Assembly (NCBI RefSeq): GCF_002368035.1 | Contig: NZ_AP018222.1 | Span: 1,147,323 to 1,211,322, forward strand | Reading direction: 5' to 3' | Source: Nostoc linckia NIES-25 | Lineage (GTDB): Bacteria > Cyanobacteriota > Cyanobacteriia > Cyanobacteriales > Nostocaceae | DNA: 64,000 bases | Part shown: in pieces, positions 35,593-43,549 of the stretch | How positions within the stretch are numbered: the first letter of the stretch is position 1 | How the letters are laid out: every line of letters starts with the position of its first letter | The notes under the pieces: model-generated | Seen by the model: only the letters and a program-made list of their open reading frames with translations | What the model was told of the DNA's origin: nothing | The model's database searches: none | Made by a program: the position numbers and the translations under genes

Positions 35593-37494
35593 TTATTTGC
35601 TTTCTGTAAAATCGGCGTCAATTACATCATCACCGCTACCAGCGGAGGAGGAACTGCCATCTTGAGGTTCAGCGCCAGGTGCAGCACCGCCGCCAGCTTG
35701 TTGATAGATGTTGCTACCAACGGCGAATAGTGCTTGTTGCAATTCTGGGGTCAGCTTCTTGATTTGCTCATCGTCATCTTTGGCAATTGCTTCCCGCAGT
35801 TCTTTCACCAAACCTTCGACTTTGGTCTTGTCAGCAGCGGGAACTTTATCACCCAATTCTTGCAGCTGCTTCTCGGCTTGGTATGCCAAAGAGTCGGCTT
35901 GGTTCTTGCGTTCAATTTTCTCGCGGCGTTCTTTGTCACTTGAAGCGTTTTGTTCGGCTTCTCTGACCATCCGGTCAACGTCATTTTTATCCAGTGTGGA
36001 AGCGCCAGTGATACTGATGGACTGTTCTTTACCAGTACCTTTGTCCTTAGCGGTGACGTTAAGGATACCGTTAGCATCAATGTCAAATACGACTTCGATT
36101 TGGGGGACGCCACGTGGTGCGGGGGGAATTCCATCAAGGCGGAAGGTTCCCAAACTCTTGTTATCGGTAGAGAATTCGCGTTCCCCTTGGAGGACGTGAA
36201 TTTCTACGTTGGTTTGGCCATCCACAGCAGTGGAGAACACTTCAGATTTCTTGGTAGGAATTGTTGTGTTGCGGGGGATAATTTTGGTCATCACGCCGCC
36301 CAATGTTTCAACACCCAAAGATAGCGGTGTTACATCTAACAACAAGATGCCAGTAACATCACCAGCTAATACACCTGCTTGAATTGCTGCGCCAACTGCC
36401 ACAACTTCATCAGGGTTAACACTTTGGTTGGGGTCTTTACCCAATACCTGCTTCACAATCTGTTGGACTGCGGGAATCCGGGTAGAACCACCAACTAACA
36501 CGACTTCATCAATATCGTTTTTGTTGAGCTTGGCATCCCGAAGAGCGTTTTCCACGGGGATACGGCAACGGTCGATTAAGTCAGAGCAAAGTTCTTCAAA
36601 TTTAGCGCGAGTCAGGGTTGTGTCGAGGTGTTTAGGCCCGTCCTGAGTAGCGGTGATAAATGGTAGGTTGATTTCTGCTTGGGTGACGCTAGAAAGTTCA
36701 ATTTTTGCTTTCTCTGCGGCTTCAGTCAAACGTTGTAAAGCTTGCTTATCTTTGCGTAAATCGATGCCTTCGTCTTTCTTGAACTTCTCAGCTAGGAAGT
36801 CAACTATTTTTTTATCAAAATCGTCACCACCAAGGTGGGTATCACCTGATGTGGCTAACACTTCAAAAACTCCATCGCCGACTTCTAGTACAGATACGTC
36901 GAAGGTACCACCACCAAGGTCAAATACTAGAATTGTTTCGTTGCTCTTTTTATCAAACCCATAAGCTAGAGAAGCGGCTGTAGGTTCGTTGATAATCCGT
37001 AGAACTTCGATACCAGCAATTTTACCTGCGTCTTTTGTCGCTTGCCGTTGCGAGTCATTAAAGTATGCCGGAACTGTGATTACTGCTTGGGTTACAGTTT
37101 CGCCCAGGTATTTGCTAGCGTCTTCAACCAGTTTGCGGAGAACTTGTGCAGAAATTTCTTCTGGAGCAAATTGCTTACCAGCGCCTGGTGAGTCTAGCTT
37201 GACATTGCCGCCGCTGCCAAGAACTTTGTAAGAAACTTCAGTAGTCTCCTTGGTAACTTCGTCAAAGCGGCGTCCAATAAAGCGCTTGACAGAGTAAAAC
37301 GTATTTTCGGGGTTCATCACCGCTTGACGTTTGGCGATTTGACCAACCAAGCGATCGCCATTTTTCGCAAATGCAACCACTGATGGTGTTGTCCGAAAAC
37401 CTTCCGCATTAGCAATAACTGTGGGTTTACCACCTTCCATTACTGCCACGCAGGAGTTCGTTGTACCTAAGTCAATTCCAACTACTTTTGCCAT
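35593..37494 (-). CDS. dnaK: Chaperone protein DnaK (Hsp70)
   Basis: A 633-aa ATP-dependent chaperone. N-terminal ATPase domain: VVGIDLGTTNSCVAVMEGG, IINEPTAASLAYGFDKK, LVFDLGGGTFDVSVLEVGDG and VVLVGGSTRIPAVQ. Substrate-binding domain from about residue 390 (DVTPLSLGVETLGG). The helical lid ends in a Gly/Ser-rich tail with DDVIDADFTESK, close to the DnaK C-terminal consensus. ATG at 37492-37494 with GGAG upstream. No grpE or dnaJ is adjacent. Cyanobacteria usually have several DnaK paralogues; this one has the main-form length and tail. I see no CIRCE element upstream. Confidence 0.97.
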   Translation of the reverse strand: MAKVVGIDLGTTNSCVAVMEGGKPTVIANAEGFRTTPSVVAFAKNGDRLVGQIAKRQAVMNPENTFYSVKRFIGRRFDEVTKETTEVSYKVLGSGGNVKLDSPGAGKQFAPEEISAQVLRKLVEDASKYLGETVTQAVITVPAYFNDSQRQATKDAGKIAGIEVLRIINEPTAASLAYGFDKKSNETILVFDLGGGTFDVSVLEVGDGVFEVLATSGDTHLGGDDFDKKIVDFLAEKFKKDEGIDLRKDKQALQRLTEAAEKAKIELSSVTQAEINLPFITATQDGPKHLDTTLTRAKFEELCSDLIDRCRIPVENALRDAKLNKNDIDEVVLVGGSTRIPAVQQIVKQVLGKDPNQSVNPDEVVAVGAAIQAGVLAGDVTGILLLDVTPLSLGVETLGGVMTKIIPRNTTIPTKKSEVFSTAVDGQTNVEIHVLQGEREFSTDNKSLGTFRLDGIPPAPRGVPQIEVVFDIDANGILNVTAKDKGTGKEQSISITGASTLDKNDVDRMVREAEQNASSDKERREKIERKNQADSLAYQAEKQLQELGDKVPAADKTKVEGLVKELREAIAKDDDEQIKKLTPELQQALFAVGSNIYQQAGGGAAPGAEPQDGSSSSAGSGDDVIDADFTESK

Positions 37495-37847
37495 TTTAAG
37501 TGCTGGCTCCGTATAACTACAAATGAATGAATGAGAATATTAAGGACTAAATTTTCAACCAATAGGGTCAAGAAATCAGCCAGTTCAGCATTAATACCTT
37601 AATTTGGCTTTTTCTGGGAGTTAAGACTCCAGACTATGCTGATATATATATTGAGATCCATGAAGGGTGGTTTACCGAACCTTTATTGGGGCGGTTAAAC
37701 TAACTCAATAGTTTTTAAGTTAATTCATGGATTGATTTGCTTCCACTTCGTCTAATGTATGAGAATTAATACTTTCAGTAATTAGGGTGAACCGTAACAT
37801 CTGAGTGGTGTTTGCCGTCTTTAGAGGTAACAAATTACGACATTTGT

Positions 37848-37961
37848 CGTCATTAGTCATTAGTCATTAGTCATTGGGCCTGGGGAAAGGGAAAGGGGTA
37901 AGGGGAAAAGGGGAAAGATTAAATTTATTCCTTTTCCCTTTAACCTTTAACCTTTTCCCCT
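37848..37961. repeat. GTCATTA heptamer array and inverted dispersed repeat upstream of dnaK
   Basis: Four tandem GTCATTA units (37848-37877) are followed by a GGGGAAAAGG / CCTTTTCCCC hairpin containing the inverted GATTAAATTTATTCCTTTTC block (37896-37961). The rest of 37495-37988 is the dnaK leader with no other recognised feature. Confidence 0.6.
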
Positions 37962-37988
37962 GCCTCAAGAGCCTCCCCATCTCCCTAC

Positions 37989-38810
37989 TCACCCAAGCTC
38001 AGAAAAAAGGCTCTCCCAGTCGATCGCAGCTGGTCTTTGTCCTTTATTGACTATTTCAAAAATTTTCCTGGAAGTACTTGGGTAAAAAAGACACTCGACA
38101 CAAGCGTTTGCTACATCAATTCGGCTGGCATCACCTACAAGTGTATCCCCTGTGCCAAGTACCACAGCGGATTTGCCGCCTGTTTTTGCCCTCAGGAGGG
38201 TGTTGAGGTCGTATGAAGTATAAGGACCGTCAATAAGGCGTCCTGGGCGGATAATAGTGTAGGGTAATCCTGAATTGATGATGGACTCTTCGCCCTTTTG
38301 TTTGGCATCCAAAACGCCGAATGCATTGAGAACGCTAAAAGGAAACCGATCTTTACGGAGAATGCCGCAGGAGGAGACGAAAACGAATCGTTGCAAATTC
38401 TGAGGCGCTGCTGCTACTAAATTGCTGACACCTTGGGCATCGATTTTTGCTGGACTATTCTTTGCTTTCGCTTGGCTAGATTGGGGGTTAAGAAAAGTTA
38501 AACCCCATTCAATCAAGTTTGGGGATTCCTCAAACTCCCATCTGGCAGAGGGAAAGGCTGTGGTTCCAGTACAACATATAATCTGGGTGACATCTGATGT
38601 TGCAGCACCAAGTGTAGCGGGCTGGCGGGTATCACCAACAACAATTTCCACTTGCCGATTAAACATTTTTTCAGCTTTTGCGGCATCCCGTGTCAGAACC
38701 CGAACCCTGACACCCTTTTCCAGCAGTTTACCTACTACCAGTTGCCCCACTCCACCAGTACCACCAGCAACCAGCACCAAATCCTTAACTGACGGTTCCA
38801 AAGAAGTCAT
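37989..38810 (-). CDS. NAD(P)-binding atypical SDR protein
   Basis: A 273-aa Rossmann-fold protein. LVLVAGGTGGVGQLVVGKLL (residues 11-30) is the nucleotide-binding motif, followed by VRVLTRDAAKAE. VFVSSCGIL and LPYTIIRPGRLIDGPYTSYD fit the NmrA/Ycf39-like atypical SDRs common in cyanobacteria and plastids. Its place directly downstream of the cpeZ-like gene on the same strand (155 bp) may be chance. The substrate is unknown. Confidence 0.8.
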   Translation of the reverse strand: MTSLEPSVKDLVLVAGGTGGVGQLVVGKLLEKGVRVRVLTRDAAKAEKMFNRQVEIVVGDTRQPATLGAATSDVTQIICCTGTTAFPSARWEFEESPNLIEWGLTFLNPQSSQAKAKNSPAKIDAQGVSNLVAAAPQNLQRFVFVSSCGILRKDRFPFSVLNAFGVLDAKQKGEESIINSGLPYTIIRPGRLIDGPYTSYDLNTLLRAKTGGKSAVVLGTGDTLVGDASRIDVANACVECLFYPSTSRKIFEIVNKGQRPAAIDWESLFSELG

Positions 38811-38965
38811 AAAATGTTCTTGAGATAGTCTATTGCTAATCTACTGAAAAATTAGGCGATCGCAAAAGTTAGGAATAAAGAGGGAGTATACCTTTGTTCT
38901 TCGTAGATATTAATTAAGGCAGTTGCATTTAAAAGCGATGGCTGCGCCAACGTCAAGGACGAACG

Positions 38966-39574
38966 CTATTTTCTACTATATTTAATCACCTGATCTAATC
39001 GAGGTAAGGCACTCACCGCTGACTCCCGAACATAGGAATCGACAGTTTCATCGTTAGTCAATGCTGTCAGTATTTCTACCCCTCTGACATCGCCCATTGA
39101 ACCGAGTGCATTCACTATTGCCACAGCTACCGCAACATTATCTGTAGTTTTCAAAGCTTCAGTTAAAATTTCAAAGGCAGGAGAACCAATCTCGCCCAAA
39201 GCCATCACAGATGCAATATACACAACACCATTTGGATCGTTGAGTGCTGTTTTTAATCCTTGCAAGCCCTCTTCTGGAAAAGGTACGTCTGGATGGTTGG
39301 CGGCCACTTGTGCCAAAGCTTTAGTACAACTGCCCCGAACGGTTGCGTTATCACTGTTGAGCAATGACTCTACCAATGCTGGCACAGCATCTACACCAAT
39401 AGCACCCAAAGCCTTTACCGCAGCTCGACGATAGGTCACATCTTCATCATCCAAAATACTCATCAATCGAGGAATGGTATTTTCATCGCGGACTTCGGCT
39501 AGTTGCCACATAGCTCGTTCGCGCAGATTTGGGTTAGGGTGTTTTAACTGTTCAAATAGAGAATCTGTCGTCAT
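38966..39574 (-). CDS. cpeZ: HEAT-repeat phycobiliprotein lyase/chaperone, CpeZ-like
   Basis: A 202-aa all-helical protein made of HEAT-like repeats: LRERAMWQLAEVRDENTIPRL is the first, then YRRAAVKALGAIGVDAVPAL, GSCTKALAQVAANHPDVPFP and IASVMALGEIG. The E/F-type lyase family attaches bilins to phycobiliproteins. Size (about 205 aa) and position directly after cpeBA point to CpeZ, described as a chaperone-like helper of phycoerythrin lyases. NblB or CpcF-type proteins are alternatives. cpeY, its usual partner, is not here. ATG at 39572-39574. Confidence 0.7.
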   Translation of the reverse strand: MTTDSLFEQLKHPNPNLRERAMWQLAEVRDENTIPRLMSILDDEDVTYRRAAVKALGAIGVDAVPALVESLLNSDNATVRGSCTKALAQVAANHPDVPFPEEGLQGLKTALNDPNGVVYIASVMALGEIGSPAFEILTEALKTTDNVAVAVAIVNALGSMGDVRGVEILTALTNDETVDSYVRESAVSALPRLDQVIKYSRK

Positions 39575-39701
39575 AATAAAAACTTAGGTTCCAGTCAAAG
39601 ATAGTAATTTAGGCTGCGAGTAGGAAGTATAAATATTCTATTTGAACGCAACTTAGTATCACTCCTAACTCTTGAATTCTGAATTCTTTCAATAACAACT
39701 G

Positions 39702-39760
39702 AGGGACTCTAAGTCCATCGCTCAACCTAATCTCGGCAAAGCAATAGACCCAGAGTCCCT
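39702..39760 (-). terminator. Long-stem hairpin between cpeA and the cpeZ-like gene
   Basis: AGGGACTCT at 39702-39710 pairs with AGAGTCCCT near 39752-39760, with extra pairing AAGTC/GACCC inside. No T-run follows on the minus strand, so it looks like a partial terminator or mRNA 3'-end stabiliser that would lower expression of the downstream gene relative to cpeBA, as known for phycobiliprotein operons. Confidence 0.6.
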
Positions 39761-39802
39761 AGTTTTAGAGTGCAACGGTCGCTCGGCTAATCAATCCGCG
39801 TA

Positions 39803-40297
39803 TTATGACAAGGAGTTGATTACGTAGTCGAGGAGAGCGCGGAACTCGGTCAATGCTTGAGGAGACAAGTCACGAGGAGAGCAAGCGCGATCGCGGGTGT
39901 AGGCCAATGCGGTAACGTAGGGAGCGGTAGGCAGACCCAAAGAGCGATATGTTTCGCGAGCGCCTGCAATACCCCACTCATCCAATGGGCCGGTACCACC
40001 AACAACTAAGCTGTAGTTGATCAAGCGTAGGTAGTGCTTGATGTCGCGGAGGCACTTGTCTTTCTTAACTTGGGTGTCGCCAGCTTCACCTGCTTGGGTT
40101 AAGTAAGGATATTTCTTAAAGGCTGCATCATAACCTTCTTTAGCTACAGCATCGATACCAGAAGCCAGCTTTTCAGCAGCTTCTAGACGAGCGTTAGCGC
40201 GTTGAATGCTACCTTGAACGGATTCTAGGTCAGAGGTGCTGGGAAAACGACCTGCTGCATCAGCAGATGTAACAACTGTGGTGATAACTGATTTCAT
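39803..40297 (-). CDS. cpeA: C-phycoerythrin alpha chain
   Basis: A 164-aa phycobiliprotein of the phycobilisome rod. Two bilin-binding cysteines are visible: KKDKCLRDIKHYLRL (Cys82 type) and RDRACSPRDLS (Cys139/140 type), the pattern of phycoerythrin alpha rather than phycocyanin alpha (one Cys). GRFPSTSDLESVQGSIQRAN and GGTGPLDEWGIAGARETYRS are typical. It lies 79 bp downstream of cpeB, as in all cpeBA operons. The extra Cys sometimes found near residue 60 is Ala here (YDAAFKKYP). Confidence 0.95.
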   Translation of the reverse strand: MKSVITTVVTSADAAGRFPSTSDLESVQGSIQRANARLEAAEKLASGIDAVAKEGYDAAFKKYPYLTQAGEAGDTQVKKDKCLRDIKHYLRLINYSLVVGGTGPLDEWGIAGARETYRSLGLPTAPYVTALAYTRDRACSPRDLSPQALTEFRALLDYVINSLS

Positions 40298-40376
40298 TGC
40301 TTTTTATACTCCAGATGGGATTTGATCGGGTTTTGATTTCACTTCGTTTGGCTAAATAGCCGTTAACTGTGAGCTA

Positions 40377-40934
40377 TTAGCTCAGAGCAGAAATAACGCG
40401 ATCGAAGTAGCTAGCAGCTTCAGCAGCTAGAGCAGAGCAGTCGCCTGGGATAACATCCAACTTGCGGAACTTAGGCCCAGCATTAGCTTCGGTGTTGGTG
40501 TTGGTGATGTGAGCAACAGCGATAGCTTTGAGGATTTGAATAGCACGTACAGTAGAGCTAATGGGAACTCCCAGAGCGGTGTAGGTTTCTTTCAATCCGT
40601 TGATAGCGCGATCGTCTAATACAGAAGAATCACCAGCCAACAATGCATAGGTTACATAGCGCAGAATGATTTCGGTATCACGCAGACAAGCAGCGTGGCG
40701 ACGAGTGGGGTATAAGTTACCGCCGGGTTGAAGCAAACCAGTGTTTTCGCAAGCGATACCAGCAATGGCATCAGCAACAGCGCAGCTAGCGTTGCTGGCG
40801 ATCGCATTTACAGCATCAAGGCGCTTGTTGCCCGCAGCAATGAAACCCTTGAGGGCATCTAAGTCAGCACCACCAATAGCAGCACCTTTAGCATCTGCTG
40901 TAATTACAGCTCTGGAAAAAGCATCAAGAACCAT
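40377..40934 (-). CDS. cpeB: C-phycoerythrin beta chain
   Basis: A 185-aa phycobiliprotein. Bilin-binding cysteines: Cys51 and Cys62 (doubly linked phycoerythrobilin, ASNASCAVADAIAGIACENT), Cys83 (HAACLRD) and Cys166 (GDCSALA). Asn73 of GGN, the usual N-methylated residue, is kept. The non-chromophore Cys near 110 of most beta chains (DDRCLNG) is Ala here, and the 73-83 loop reads NLYPTRRHAA instead of NCYPNRRMAA, so this is a divergent beta chain. AAGGAG lies 6 bp before the ATG. First gene of cpeB-cpeA-cpeZ. Confidence 0.94.
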   Translation of the reverse strand: MVLDAFSRAVITADAKGAAIGGADLDALKGFIAAGNKRLDAVNAIASNASCAVADAIAGIACENTGLLQPGGNLYPTRRHAACLRDTEIILRYVTYALLAGDSSVLDDRAINGLKETYTALGVPISSTVRAIQILKAIAVAHITNTNTEANAGPKFRKLDVIPGDCSALAAEAASYFDRVISALS

Positions 40935-41254
40935 GAGTTCTCCTTAATATTCACAAATGGCGGATATTATTCGTGGCGTAGTTTCGTCAGATGAACTGCG
41001 AGTAGCCAAAGTAAAACATAGGGGATTAATAGTACCCTAGTCTTTTCTATGAGAGAGAAAGTAATAATCTGTAATATTTCTTTGGGCATAGGGCATGGGA
41101 GCAGGGGGCATGGGAAAAGGGAAAAGGTTAAAGGTTAAAGGGAAAAGGAATAAATTTAATCTTTCCCCTTTTCCCCTTACCCCTTTCCCTTTCCCCATAC
41201 CCCCTGCCCCCTGCCCCCTGCTCCCCTACTCTCTGCTCCCCATCTCCCATATCC
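40935..41254. other. cpeB upstream region with repeat hairpin
   Basis: Contains the promoter of cpeBA (sequence not resolvable by eye) and, at 41106-41190, a GGGAAAAGG / CCTTTTCCC hairpin holding the AAAGGAATAAATTTAATC dispersed repeat, then CCCCCTGCCCCCTGCTCCCC tandem units. Confidence 0.45.
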
Positions 41255-41295
41255 AAAAAAAAATTAAGACTTATGCAGCCACAGCGTAAGTCTTA
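41255..41295 (-). terminator. Rho-independent terminator of nblA
   Basis: On the minus strand AAGACTTACGC-TGTGGCT-GCATAAGTCTT is followed by AATTTTTTTTT. It starts about 27 bp after the nblA stop. The stem resembles an end of the AGGACTTACGC repeat, so a MITE arm may have been adopted as terminator. Confidence 0.8.
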
Positions 41296-41321
41296 AGAAA
41301 AATATTCTTTTTTTTAGTGGC

Positions 41322-41489
41322 TTAGGCTTGTTTGAGTAGATGCTTAACCAAATTATCTTTCACCATCATCTGACGTAAAACTTCTAACAAGAATTCTTGA
41401 GCTTCTTCTTGGCTCAAATTCTCTACCTGGGCTTTCAGGTTTTGTAGGCGAAACTGTTGCTCTAGGGTTAGTTCGATGGGGAATTCCAT
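41322..41489 (-). CDS. nblA: Phycobilisome degradation protein NblA
   Basis: A 55-aa protein, below common ORF length cut-offs: MEFPIELTLEQQFRLQNLKA, QVENLSQEEAQEFLLEVLRQ, MMVKDNLVKHLLKQA. The PIELTLEQQFRLQ start and the QEFLLEVLRQMMVKDN helix are the NblA family pattern (small helical dimer that marks phycobilisomes for Clp-dependent breakdown during nitrogen or sulfur starvation). GAGAAG precedes the ATG by 8 bp, and a terminator follows. It stands upstream of cpeBA on the same strand and divergent to the CpeS-type lyase. Confidence 0.93.
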   Translation of the reverse strand: MEFPIELTLEQQFRLQNLKAQVENLSQEEAQEFLLEVLRQMMVKDNLVKHLLKQA

Positions 41490-41527
41490 AAGATTCACTT
41501 CTCTAATTGACTGAATCGAAGGTGCTT

Positions 41528-41541
41528 GTTGTTACTCGTAC
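41528..41541 (-). promoter_or_regulatory. Weak NtcA-box-like sequence upstream of nblA
   Basis: On the minus strand GTACGAGTAACAAC (GTA-N8-AAC) lies about 40 bp before the nblA start. It matches five of six conserved positions of GTA-N8-TAC. nblA genes of other Nostocales respond to nitrogen, so it is worth noting, but one mismatch and chance occurrence keep confidence low. Confidence 0.25.
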
Positions 41542-41823
41542 TGTAAAGGCTTAGGGGTAGCCCGTTGTATACATCACTTTATTAAGTGTAGCATTGAGAT
41601 ATTAAAACGTCCACATTGTCAAGTCAGGAGAAATTAATATTACAAAAATTTACAGTTGGTAAAAAATATGTTTGTCTGTTCCTTTGCCAGGAGTTTATTG
41701 AAGCTAAACGCTGATGGTTGTAATGTTTAGAATGTTTATATACCAACAACTTTAAAAACAAAAAGCAAGGTAAACATCGTCCTTTAGGAGTCAAAGGTAG
41801 GAGTCGGAAGATTGATAGACGCA

Positions 41824-42408
41824 ATGGAATTTTTTCAGCTAAGTGCTGGCAAATGGCGATCGCAACGTGTAACTCATCATCTGGCGTTCAAGCGCTCAGA
41901 GACGGGAGAATCAGATATACAAGTGGAAACTCTGGCTGCCGACCATCCAGAAATCATTGAACTGTGCCAGTATCATCAGATCGATCCGGCTCTTTCTGTA
42001 GGAGGATCGCGGGTGCGTTGGCTAGGCACAATGTCTTGGGATAGAGAGGATGAGGAGAATCATCAAGGGAAAACCATATTTGCGATCGTGCCTGATGCCG
42101 ATAATCCAAGGCAAGGCAAATTACTCCGCGAAAGAGGCTACGCGGAAATCGTACCCGTAGTCGGTCTTTTTCACATGGATGAAGAAGATGGACTCGTGTT
42201 GACAACCGAATACGAAACAATGAGTTCCATTGAGCGATTTTGGTTCGGCGGGCCGAATATTAGACTGCGGAGCAGTACAGTCAAAAGGTTTGGCGGCTTC
42301 AGCACAGCATCGTTTTGCACTGAAACCCGCATTGATTCTTCTTTAGAAGTTTCCAATACACAAGAGGTAACTTCTAAACAACAGTTTTATTCCGTTTTAG
42401 GCTGGTGA
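41824..42408 (+). CDS. CpeS/CpcS-family phycobiliprotein lyase
   Basis: A 194-aa lipocalin-like bilin lyase. MEFFQLSAGKWRSQRVTHHL at the N-terminus and the beta-strand pattern VVGLFHMDEEDGLVLTTEYE, SSIERFWFGGPNIRLRSSTV, FSTASFCTETRI are typical of the S-type lyases that attach bilins to Cys82/84. Its position next to nblA and cpeBA suggests phycoerythrin as target, but CpcS-type activity on phycocyanin cannot be excluded. The TTG at 41812 is in frame; ATG at 41824 fits the family. Its stop is directly adjacent to the next ATG. Confidence 0.87.
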   Translation: MEFFQLSAGKWRSQRVTHHLAFKRSETGESDIQVETLAADHPEIIELCQYHQIDPALSVGGSRVRWLGTMSWDREDEENHQGKTIFAIVPDADNPRQGKLLRERGYAEIVPVVGLFHMDEEDGLVLTTEYETMSSIERFWFGGPNIRLRSSTVKRFGGFSTASFCTETRIDSSLEVSNTQEVTSKQQFYSVLGW

Positions 42409-42984
42409 ATGATTCTGAAGCAGACCGATGCTTTTAATCGTGGGCGAGATTATCTACGTCTGGTACAGGGATTTGCCCTAGAACCAGGTATGGTTGATGT
42501 ATTCGATAACCTGCGCGATCGCATTGCCATTTGCACTTGGATCGGCAAAAATATTAACAGCGTTAACGCTGCGATCGACACCTATGTGGAAGCCTGTCAT
42601 CAGTGCTTTCATCCCCAAGAGCGCCGCCACATCCAAATTTTTGCAGTACCTATAGCTCAATCTTTCGGTATTGACGGTCTGTGCAACATTCTCACAAACC
42701 CAATCACCATTTTGGTCGATGTCGGTCGAGTTGCACCCAAAGACTGGTTTGGTATCGTCGTCCATGAATATGCTCACGCCCATCTAGGAGACTATGGTCA
42801 TAATCAGCAGTTTGCTAATATTCTGTCTCACCTGTGTTTAGGGCTGGGATTAGAACCACCATTATGGGAAGCAGGAATGGAAGCAACCTTGCGTAGCTGG
42901 CCCTACTGTCAGCCAACCATAGATCCCCTGGAATTTTGGATAGGAAATGGGAGTGGGGGGCAGGGGAGCAGGGGAAAAGGTTAA
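42409..42984 (+). CDS. Zincin-like protein with HEYAH motif
   Basis: A 191-aa protein of unknown family. WFGIVVHEYAHAHLGDYGHN (residues about 114-133) contains HExxH, the zinc-metalloprotease signature, with a possible third ligand nearby. The N-terminal half (RGRDYLRLVQGFALEPGMVD) shows no known domain. It starts at the base after the CpeS-type gene stop, so the two are one transcript; it may act on phycobiliproteins or be an unrelated passenger. The last residues GNGSGGQGSRGKG are encoded by GGGGGGCAGGGGAGC repeat, so the natural C-terminus was probably replaced by repeat sequence. Confidence 0.6.
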   Translation: MILKQTDAFNRGRDYLRLVQGFALEPGMVDVFDNLRDRIAICTWIGKNINSVNAAIDTYVEACHQCFHPQERRHIQIFAVPIAQSFGIDGLCNILTNPITILVDVGRVAPKDWFGIVVHEYAHAHLGDYGHNQQFANILSHLCLGLGLEPPLWEAGMEATLRSWPYCQPTIDPLEFWIGNGSGGQGSRGKG

Positions 42985-43063
42985 AGGTTAAAGGGAAAAG
43001 GAATAAATTTAATCTTTCCCCTTCTCCCCGGTTGGTGAGCTTGTCGAACCATACCCCTTTCCC
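42969..43063. repeat. Dispersed hairpin repeat with AAAGGAATAAATTTAATC core
   Basis: GGGGAAAAGGTTAAAGGTTA runs into AAAGGAATAAATTTAATCTT and CCCCTTCTCCCC, followed by GGTTGGTGAGCTTGTCGAAC as at 24513. The remaining 43064-43549 is the cpcG leader, without other recognised elements. Confidence 0.65.
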
Positions 43064-43549
43064 TTTCCCAATGCCCCATTCTTCATTAATTTCTTTTGCG
43101 AAATGTTAAAAAATATTGCCTCAGTTCAAAAAAGTGAAACTGAATCTCCTAATCTGAATTATGTGAACAAAGCTTCTACTTAACATTTAGCTAAATTCAA
43201 AAAAAGCGATCGGTAATAAATTTATAATCTGCGCTAGGGCATTTACTGGACTTGAAAGTGAGCGTCAGCATATCCTAAATAATATCTGGATTAGCTGAAA
43301 ACCCTACACTGTATGCTTTGCAAAGAGTGTAGGAGATATCACAAAGTCATTAAACTGGAAGCCGCAGTCTGTCGCTGAAGCTAGCAGTGGGCTGAATCCG
43401 GCAAGCTCAGTGCTATTTCTTACGAATACTCAACCACTCTTGGTTAAGTTTCGTGAAACTTTATCAGAATCTCAGGTTCTGATCCAACTAAGTCCCTTAA
43501 TATGTGATTTAAAGTTGTTAACTTTAGTTAAGAGCATGGAGGCTTTAGA

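Noticed and set aside
35708..37231. Several long plus-strand frames opposite dnaK
   Set aside because: Antisense shadows of a highly biased, well-conserved coding region, with no motif or ribosome binding site of their own.
37495..37700. Possible CIRCE element upstream of dnaK
   Set aside because: No TTAGCACTC-N9-GAGTGCTAA or near match found in the leader.
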